A stretch of DNA of 64,000 bases from Nesterenkonia halotolerans (lineage in GTDB: Bacteria; Actinomycetota; Actinomycetes; Actinomycetales; Micrococcaceae), in contig NZ_JADBEE010000001.1 of NCBI RefSeq assembly GCF_014874065.1, positions 1,984,001 to 2,048,000 on the forward strand, in the 5' to 3' direction. Positions 58,695-64,000 of the stretch are shown piece by piece; within the stretch, counting starts at the first letter, position 1, and every line of letters begins with the position of its first letter. The notes beneath the pieces are model-generated. The model made no database searches. It worked only from the letters and a program-made list of their open reading frames with translations, and had not been told where the DNA came from. The position numbers and the translations under genes were made by a program.

Positions 58695-59807
58695 ATGACT
58701 CAGCCTCCGCAGAACCCCAGTCCCTATGGAGACCCCTCCCAGCCCTACGGCCAGGCGCCCCAGCAGCACGGGGACCCGTCTCAGGCCTATGGTCAGCAGC
58801 CTCAGCCTTACGGGCAGGCTCCGCAGAATGGCTGGCAGCAGCCCCAGCCCTACGGGCAGCAGCCCCAGCCTTACGGCCAGCCTCCGCAGAACGGCTGGCA
58901 GCAGCCCCACCCGGCGCCGCCGCGACGGCGTCAGCGAGACTCTGAACCGGGACGGTTCGCCTGGGCCGACCTGATCGCCTTCCTGGCCTACGTCGTCGTG
59001 ATGCTGGTCGGCGGCGTCGCCCTGCTGGGGCTGGTGCCGCCCTTCTCCACGATGCTCAGCTCGGGGGTGGAGGCCCAGGAGCAGCAGGCGCAGTTCCTGC
59101 TCAATGTGGTCGGCTACGGGCTGATCTTCGCGCTCGCCCTCGCCTTCTCCGCCAAGGCCTTCTGGCGCTCGGTCAAGGCCTTCAGACACCTCTGGTGGCT
59201 GAAGCTGCTGCTGATCCCGGCCGCGTGGATCGGCACGCTGATCCTCACCGCCCTGATCGTCCTGTCCATGGGTGCGGAGCCTGAGACCTCGGCGAATCAG
59301 CTCGCCATCGAGGGCATGCTCCAATATGTCCCGTTCCTCGCCGCCGTGCTGGTGATGGGGCTGCTGGGTCCCTATGTGGAGGAGTACTTCTTCCGGCACC
59401 TGCTCATCGGCAAGCTCTCCCGGTTCATCAACATCTGGATCTGCGGCGTGATCTCCGTGATCACGTTCCCGCTGCTGCACTTCATCCCCGCTCTGGTGAC
59501 GATGCTTGTCAGCCCCGGTGCCGCCACGGACCTCACCGTGATCTCCGTGGTGCCGTATCTGGTGATGGGCTCGATCTTCACCCTGGCCTACATCCTCACC
59601 GGCCGGTCCCTGGTCTATGCGTGGCTGCTGCATGCCTTCAACAACGTGATGGCGCTGGTGATGGCCTACTTCGTGCAGCCTCGACTGGAGCAGTTCCTCG
59701 AAGACAGCGGCATGGACCTCGAGGACGTGCAGGGTCTCCTCGCCGCCGCCCGAGGTCTGCTCCGACTGGGCACCGAGGTGACGTTCGCGCTGACCATCGG
59801 CCGGTGA
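58695..59807 (+). CDS. CPBP-family intramembrane metalloprotease with Gln/Pro/Tyr-rich N-terminus
   Basis: A 370-residue membrane protein. Residues 1-75 are a low-complexity tail of PQPYGQ-type repeats that includes a 21-residue tandem unit (residues 35-55 and 56-72). About eight helices follow, with the glutamate motif EEYFFRHLL and histidine motifs FPLLHF and WLLHAFNN that form the CPBP (Rce1-like) active site. Such proteins cleave membrane-bound or prenylated substrates or act in bacteriocin immunity; the actual role is unknown. It starts 11 bases after the thioesterase gene and is followed by a MATE gene after 10 bases. Confidence 0.88.
   Translation: MTQPPQNPSPYGDPSQPYGQAPQQHGDPSQAYGQQPQPYGQAPQNGWQQPQPYGQQPQPYGQPPQNGWQQPHPAPPRRRQRDSEPGRFAWADLIAFLAYVVVMLVGGVALLGLVPPFSTMLSSGVEAQEQQAQFLLNVVGYGLIFALALAFSAKAFWRSVKAFRHLWWLKLLLIPAAWIGTLILTALIVLSMGAEPETSANQLAIEGMLQYVPFLAAVLVMGLLGPYVEEYFFRHLLIGKLSRFINIWICGVISVITFPLLHFIPALVTMLVSPGAATDLTVISVVPYLVMGSIFTLAYILTGRSLVYAWLLHAFNNVMALVMAYFVQPRLEQFLEDSGMDLEDVQGLLAAARGLLRLGTEVTFALTIGR
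58797..58910 (+). repeat. 63-base in-frame repeat in the CPBP gene
   Basis: Two tandem units (58797-58859 and from 58860) encode QPQPYGQxPQNGWQQP, the second incomplete. They lie in the disordered N-terminal tail and are likely length-variable between strains. Confidence 0.75.
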
Positions 59808-59817
59808 CCCGGCGCTG

Positions 59818-61158
59818 ATGTCCCCGCAGACTCCGGATCCCCGTCCGCTGGGACGGCAGATCCTCGCCCTGGCGGTGCCTGCGCTGGGCGCTCTGGTCGC
59901 CGAGCCGCTCTTCCTGCTCGCCGACACCGCCATCATCGGCCGGCTCGGTGTGGACGAGCTGGCGGGAGCGGCGCTGGGCATCACCGTGATGCACACGGTC
60001 ACCGGACTGATGATCTTCCTCGCCTACTCCACCACTCCGGCGGTGGCGCGCTTCATCGGTGCCGGAAGGCTCAAGCGTGCGCTGGCGGCGGGGCGCGACG
60101 GACTCTGGCTCTCGATCATGCTCGGAGCGGTGCTCGCCTTCGCCGGACTCGCCTTCGGGGAGCAGCTCCTGCTGGCCATGGGCAGCTCGGGAGAGATGCA
60201 GATCCACGCCTGGAACTACCTGCTGTGGTCCCTCCCGGGGATCCCCGCCATCCTGCTGGTCTTCGCCGCCGTCGGCATGCTGCGCGGCATGCAGGACACC
60301 AAGACTCCGCTCGTGGTCGCCGCTGTCGGCTTCGGGGCCAATATCGTGCTGAACCTGATCCTGGTGCACCCGCTGGGCCTGGGGACCGCCGGGGCTGCCC
60401 TGGGCACCTCGATCGCCCAGTGGGGAATGGCGATCGCGTACCTGATCATGCTCGTCCCGCAGATGCGCGCCGCCGGAGTGCCGCTGGGGGTGGACCCGGT
60501 GGCGCTGCGCCAGGCCGCCGGCGTCGGCTCCTGGATGATGCTGCGCACCGTCTCGCTGCGCGCCGCCATCGTGGCGACGGTGCTGGTGGCCACTGACCTG
60601 GGCCCGCAGACCCTCGCCGCGCACCAGGTGGCCTTCACGATCTTCTCGACGCTCGCGTTCGTGCTCGACGCGCTGGCCATCGCCGCGCAGGCCCTGATCG
60701 GCAAGGAGCTCGGCGCTTCCCGGGTGACCCAGGCCAAGGAGATGACCCGGACGATGATCCGCTGGGGACTGGGCTTCGGCGTCATCACCGGCGGCGCCAT
60801 CGCAGTCGCCGCGCCCTTCGCGCCCGCGCTGTTCACACCTGATGCGCAGGTGGCTTCCGGGATCACCGCGGCCCTGCTGGTCATGGCGGTGGCGCAGCCG
60901 CTGGCCGGATTCGTCTTCGTGCTCGACGGCGTGCTCATGGGGGCCGGGGATGTGAAGTACCTGGCGATGGTCGGCCTCGCGAATCTGGCGATCTACCTGC
61001 CGGTGCTGTGGCTGATCGCACAAGCCGGGTTCACCGGGACCGAGGCGATCGCCTGGCTCTGGGCGGGCTTCGCGGCGCTGTTCATGGGCGCTCGCGGAGT
61101 GTCACTGGGGCTGCGCGCTCGAGGGGAGCGGTGGATGATCGCCGGGGAGCACCGTTGA
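59818..61158 (+). CDS. MATE-family efflux transporter (DinF-like)
   Basis: A 446-residue transporter with 12 predicted helices in two halves. Supporting segments are QILALAVPALGALVAEPLFL, LADTAIIGRLGVDELAGAAL, GMLRGMQDTKTPLVVAAVGF and LDALAIAAQALIGKELGASR, all typical of the DinF branch. It exports drugs or metabolites using a proton or sodium gradient. The ATG lies 10 bases after the CPBP gene stop and has no strong ribosome-binding site, suggesting translational coupling. Confidence 0.92.
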   Translation: MSPQTPDPRPLGRQILALAVPALGALVAEPLFLLADTAIIGRLGVDELAGAALGITVMHTVTGLMIFLAYSTTPAVARFIGAGRLKRALAAGRDGLWLSIMLGAVLAFAGLAFGEQLLLAMGSSGEMQIHAWNYLLWSLPGIPAILLVFAAVGMLRGMQDTKTPLVVAAVGFGANIVLNLILVHPLGLGTAGAALGTSIAQWGMAIAYLIMLVPQMRAAGVPLGVDPVALRQAAGVGSWMMLRTVSLRAAIVATVLVATDLGPQTLAAHQVAFTIFSTLAFVLDALAIAAQALIGKELGASRVTQAKEMTRTMIRWGLGFGVITGGAIAVAAPFAPALFTPDAQVASGITAALLVMAVAQPLAGFVFVLDGVLMGAGDVKYLAMVGLANLAIYLPVLWLIAQAGFTGTEAIAWLWAGFAALFMGARGVSLGLRARGERWMIAGEHR

Positions 61159-61194
61159 TCCGTCGCTGCGAACGGCGGCGGTAGACTCGGCTGC

Positions 61195-61764
61195 GTGTCT
61201 GTGAAGAAGATCCCCGCCTCCACCGCCGAAGAGCTGACCCGCCCCGTCTGGCTGCGTGCCATCATCACGGTGGTGTTCGCCGTCGTCGCGATCTTCTGGC
61301 AGCAGGAGACGGTCACGCTCCTGAAGGTGTCCCTCGCGGCGTTCTTCGTGTTCGGCGCGACCGCAGTCTGGGACTACGCCAAGGTCGAGTCGGTGCCCCA
61401 GACGCTGCGTGGCGCGCTCGCTCTCGGCGCGGCCGCCTGGGTGATCTCCGGAGTCACCGTCATCTTCGTGAGCACCACCACAGCGGCGGCCGTCGTCGCC
61501 GCGATCGGGTTCGGCGCGATGGGCCTCGCCGAGCTGATCGGCGGTCTCCGAGCACGGCGGGAGTTCGTCCCGGCCAGGGACCAGATCATCCTCGGGGTGG
61601 TGGGAGTGCTCACCGGGATCGGGCTCGCCGTCGGCCTCCACCTGGACCCCCATGGGATCCTCGGCGTGGCAGGTACCGGTGTGATCATCATGGCCGTGCT
61701 GCTGCTCATCAGCGGCGCGGGACTTCTTCATGACGCCAAACGCGGCCGCACGCGCACCCGCTGA
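61195..61764 (+). CDS. Hypothetical membrane protein (HdeD/DUF308-like)
   Basis: A 189-residue protein with about six hydrophobic helices (for example AIITVVFAVVAIFWQQETVT, LKVSLAAFFVFGATAVWDYA, GVTVIFVSTTTAAAVVAAIG and VIIMAVLLLISGAGLLHDAK). It ends in a basic tail (KRGRTRTR). The helix-pair arrangement resembles HdeD/DUF308 proteins, but no decisive motif was seen. The GTG at 61195 is the start. It follows the MATE gene by 36 bases on the same strand. Confidence 0.7.
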   Translation: MSVKKIPASTAEELTRPVWLRAIITVVFAVVAIFWQQETVTLLKVSLAAFFVFGATAVWDYAKVESVPQTLRGALALGAAAWVISGVTVIFVSTTTAAAVVAAIGFGAMGLAELIGGLRARREFVPARDQIILGVVGVLTGIGLAVGLHLDPHGILGVAGTGVIIMAVLLLISGAGLLHDAKRGRTRTR

Positions 61765-61782
61765 ACTGCTGAATCGCCGCCG

Positions 61783-61802
61783 TTCTACTACAGGACGTAG
61801 AA
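61783..61802. promoter_or_regulatory. Inverted repeat upstream of a small membrane protein gene
   Basis: TTCTAC (61783-61788) and GTAGAA (61797-61802) form a perfect 6-base inverted repeat with an 8-base spacer. It lies between the stop at 61764 and the next start at 61879. It may be a weak terminator hairpin or an operator; nothing else supports a choice. Confidence 0.3.
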
Positions 61803-61878
61803 TTGATCCGAGGGTGCCACGCCGCAGGCGCACGGCGCTCAACAGTAGATCCCGATGTCCAGGAATGAGGAACTCTCA

Positions 61879-62292
61879 GTGGCTGAAGACGAAAAGCGGC
61901 GGCGTTCTCTGCTCGAGACGGTCAAAGCTCCGCTGATCTTCTCCTTCGCCATGGGGTTCCTGGCGGGCTTCGTCACGCTCATCACCGCCTCGGGCGGGAC
62001 GGACAACGTCGCCCGGCTCGACCTGGGCCTGATCGCCTTCGGCATCGCGTTCATCGCCACGCTGCTGGTCATCTCGATGCTGCACCTGGCCTCGCGGGAG
62101 AACCCGGAGCACCTCTCGGAGGGATCCGGCGTCAACCGCAACTCCGAAGAGCTCTACCGCCAACAGGTGGCGAAGCGTCGCGAGGAGGCTCGCCGCAAGC
62201 GAGCCGAGGAAGCGGCCCAGGCCCGGCGGGACGCCGGGGAGCCCGAGGACGGCGATGAGCCGACCTACGGGCGCCGCGACGACCGCCGCTGA
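61879..62292 (+). CDS. Hypothetical two-helix membrane protein with charged C-terminus
   Basis: A 137-residue protein with two hydrophobic helices (IFSFAMGFLAGFVTLITASG and LIAFGIAFIATLLVISMLHL) and a long, strongly charged, probably helical C-terminal region (RREEARRKRAEEAAQARRDA). The GTG at 61879 is preferred over the ATG at 61855 because GAGGAA lies 6 bases upstream, while the ATG has no ribosome-binding site. The family was not recognised. It may be membrane-anchored with a cytoplasmic charged tail. Confidence 0.65.
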   Translation: MAEDEKRRRSLLETVKAPLIFSFAMGFLAGFVTLITASGGTDNVARLDLGLIAFGIAFIATLLVISMLHLASRENPEHLSEGSGVNRNSEELYRQQVAKRREEARRKRAEEAAQARRDAGEPEDGDEPTYGRRDDRR

Positions 62293-62398
62293 CCTGTCCC
62301 TGAGCTTCGCGATCCCGAACTGATCAGCACGTCACAGCCTCCTGTTTTCCGTGACGGTCTTCCAGTCCTGCTGAGCGCAGAAGCTGCCTCCAGGGCGA

Positions 62399-63211
62399 TT
62401 ATTTCTTCTTCTTTCCCTTCTTGGACTTCTTGCCCGACTTCTTGTTCCGCTTCTCCATCAGCTCATCGCGCATCCGCTCCCTGAACTCCTTGGCGGCAGT
62501 GGCCGACTGAGAGGTGGGTTCCTGGATCTGCGCAGCCTTTTCGGCGGCGCTGGGTTTGACCAGGCGGGGATCGGTCGCCAGATCTGCCTCGGCAGGATGT
62601 GCCGGCCGGGTGGCCGTGGCCTGGCGAGGTGACGGGGCTTTGCGGTGTGCTGCCTGGCGTGCACGGTAGGCCCGCACGTGCGCCCGGTTCGCGCAGTTTC
62701 CGAAGTCGCAGAACAGCCGCGACCTGTTGCGGGTGAGATCGATGATGATCGCATCACAGCTCTCCCCCTTACAGGTGCGCATCCTTGCGGTCTCATCGCG
62801 CACCACCAGGTGCTGGATGGCGGTCGCGATGCTCGCGGTCATCACATCGGCGAGATCGGTGGAGGCCGGAACAGGCTCTGCACGGTGTCCTCCGTCGGAG
62901 CTGCGGCTCACCTTCAGGCCCACACCGCGCAGGAGCTGGTTCAGCAGCTCCACCGGTGCCTCCGTCTCGATGGGAGCAGCGCCCCAGATCTCTCGGACCT
63001 TGTCCCTGAGCTCCACCACGCTGCTGAGCTGTGCCCGATCAGCGTTCGACGATGGCCAGCGGATCTCCGCGTCGCGTTGGTTCAGATATTCCTTGAGCTG
63101 CGCCACCGTGGTGAGCTGATCCGGACTGTGCGTGGCGCTGCGCAGACCGGCGGTGGTATTCACCAGGTCTGCCGCCGCCACGAGGGTCCGGTCGGTGTCA
63201 ACATCGAACAT
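62399..63211 (-). CDS. CGNR zinc-finger protein (putative transcriptional regulator)
   Basis: A 270-residue protein of the ABATE/CGNR family. The N-terminal domain (residues about 1-130) starts DRTLVAAADLVNTTAGLRSA. The C-terminal zinc finger has four cysteines, CKGESC then CDFGNC, and ends GNCANRAHVRAYRAR, the CGNR motif. Beyond this lies an extra tail of about 90 residues, rich in Ala/Pro and closing with a lysine run (KKSGKKSKKGKKKK), which could bind nucleic acid. The ATG at 63211 has a GAGGAG site. The binding target is unknown. Confidence 0.87.
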   Translation of the reverse strand: MFDVDTDRTLVAAADLVNTTAGLRSATHSPDQLTTVAQLKEYLNQRDAEIRWPSSNADRAQLSSVVELRDKVREIWGAAPIETEAPVELLNQLLRGVGLKVSRSSDGGHRAEPVPASTDLADVMTASIATAIQHLVVRDETARMRTCKGESCDAIIIDLTRNRSRLFCDFGNCANRAHVRAYRARQAAHRKAPSPRQATATRPAHPAEADLATDPRLVKPSAAEKAAQIQEPTSQSATAAKEFRERMRDELMEKRNKKSGKKSKKGKKKK

Positions 63212-63345
63212 GCATCTCCTCTCCTTCTGTAGTAGCACCCGGCCGAGATTCGCGGCCTCGCGGCGGCAGGGGCTGGTGTGCGGCCAATCTTAGTCCCTGC
63301 CCCTCTGGGCTCAGGCGGCGGTCCGCGGGCTGGAAGGCTGACCCC

Positions 63346-63879
63346 TCAGGCGTCCTCGCTGAAGCGTCTCTGCAGCTTCTCCAGGGAGGCTCTGATGCCC
63401 GCGGCATTGCGCGGATAGACCCTGAGCAGGGTCAGTGCTCCTCGGGCCACGCGGTTCTGGGCGCGCGCGTCGTAGGACTCTGTCACCTGCGTGCGGCCCG
63501 GACTGCCTGCGACCGGGGCCATCTCCCAGCGCCAGCGGTGACCGGTGGGCTGGACCCACTCCAGCACCCCTGCCTGCTGCGCCGAGGGCTGCTGGGCCTG
63601 CAGGACCAGCAGCGGCAAGCGGTAGGGCACCCCGAAGACACGCATCGCCACGCTGAAGCGGTCCCCGGTCTTCAACTCTCGGGGGCCGACCGCGCGGGCC
63701 TGCACCGTGCCGGAGCCGTCGAGCTCGTGATGTCGCTGCGGATCCGAGATCAGCGCGAAGAGCTCCTCGGCTGGGGCGTTGACCTCCGCGGAATAGACCA
63801 CCAGGTGTTTCTCGGAGGCCAATCGATGAACCGGGGTGGTGGTGCCGGAGCCCGGCCGCCCGTTCTGCTGTGTACTCAT
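63346..63879 (-). CDS. SRPBCC-family protein (START/Bet v1-like)
   Basis: A 177-residue protein with the polyketide-cyclase/dehydrase-like fold. The core begins VVYSAEVNAPAEELFALISD, followed by PQRHHELDGSG and FSVAMRVFGVPYRLPLLV, and ends with TQVTESYDARAQ. The first 25 residues are polar and probably disordered. Such proteins bind hydrophobic ligands; the ligand is not known. It is on the same strand as the CGNR gene but ends 134 bases upstream of that gene's start, so cotranscription is possible. Confidence 0.85.
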   Translation of the reverse strand: MSTQQNGRPGSGTTTPVHRLASEKHLVVYSAEVNAPAEELFALISDPQRHHELDGSGTVQARAVGPRELKTGDRFSVAMRVFGVPYRLPLLVLQAQQPSAQQAGVLEWVQPTGHRWRWEMAPVAGSPGRTQVTESYDARAQNRVARGALTLLRVYPRNAAGIRASLEKLQRRFSEDA

Positions 63880-64000
63880 GCTCGGAAGTGTAGGACCTGA
63901 CCCCTATCGCCGCGCGTCCGTTGGCTGGGAGTTCACCGCACCAGCTTGCATGAATCATCCCCGAGGGTAAGGCTGGTGCAGTGATCAAGTCCCCTTCCTC

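Noticed and set aside
62330..62356. Possible hairpin CGTCAC/GTGACG between the small membrane protein and CGNR genes
   Set aside because: Six base pairs and a 15-base loop; plausible but no better than chance.
63981..64000. GTG at 63981 as the start of a gene running off the right edge
   Set aside because: Only 20 bases are visible, with no clear ribosome-binding site, so no gene can be supported.

Overview
The window is high-GC DNA with dense, mostly ATG/GTG-started genes, many 4-base ATGA/GTGA overlaps, CUT1 and CUT2 sugar importers, a sunset-domain secreted protein and a CGNR zinc-finger protein. This points to an actinomycete, most likely of the Micrococcaceae (Arthrobacter/Nesterenkonia-like); that placement is inference. 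No tRNA, rRNA, CRISPR array, insertion sequence or phage gene was seen. The window reads as a catabolic chromosome segment.

Positions 1-4869: the tail of an upstream gene, a DUF421 membrane protein, then a Gfo/Idh/MocA oxidoreductase, a ThuA-like protein, a second Gfo/Idh/MocA oxidoreductase and a LacI regulator. Positions 4981-13237: a CUT1 sugar importer without its ATPase, a GH51 arabinofuranosidase, a serine hydrolase and a GH42 beta-galactosidase. LacI-type operators lie at 4908 and 9938. Positions 13305-18975 (minus strand): 2-oxoglutarate-semialdehyde dehydrogenase, 5-dehydro-4-deoxyglucarate dehydratase, LysR, GntR and a galactarate/talarate dehydratase, which together form a galactarate-to-2-oxoglutarate route. 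Positions 19039-32094: a LacI regulator and a nine-gene L-rhamnose operon (importer, mutarotase, isomerase, kinase, fused aldolase/lactaldehyde dehydrogenase, L-lactate oxidase). Arabinose, galactose, uronate-derived aldarate and rhamnose are the sugars of pectin rhamnogalacturonan-I, so the first half looks like a pectin-side-chain island.

Positions 32110-39664: a secreted Ig-like/sunset protein, an etfBA-CoA lyase-acyl-CoA dehydrogenase operon, a GNAT protein, a sugar porter and a small membrane protein. Positions 39875-49297: an aromatic island. It has a maleylacetate reductase/hydroquinone-type dioxygenase/MhqD-like hydrolase/DoxX operon, a divergent amidohydrolase, a CaiB-citryl-CoA-lyase-LigB-LigA operon and an IclR regulator. 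Three near-identical CGGAC-N4-GTCC palindromes tie these promoters into one regulon. Positions 49308-54223: malonate use, with a GntR regulator, a malonyl-CoA decarboxylase fused to malonyl-CoA synthetase, and the MadLM transporter. Positions 54350-63879: a HAD-GH65 phosphorylase fusion, a double-hotdog thioesterase, a CPBP protease, a MATE pump, two small membrane proteins, a CGNR protein and an SRPBCC protein.

No gene-free stretch exceeds 300 bases. The largest are 20520-20816 (hairpin, promoter and LacI operator), 44689-44943 (divergent promoters with two operators), 39665-39874 (promoter and operator), 33049-33248 (minus-strand promoter) and 15898-16091 (possible LysR-type sites).
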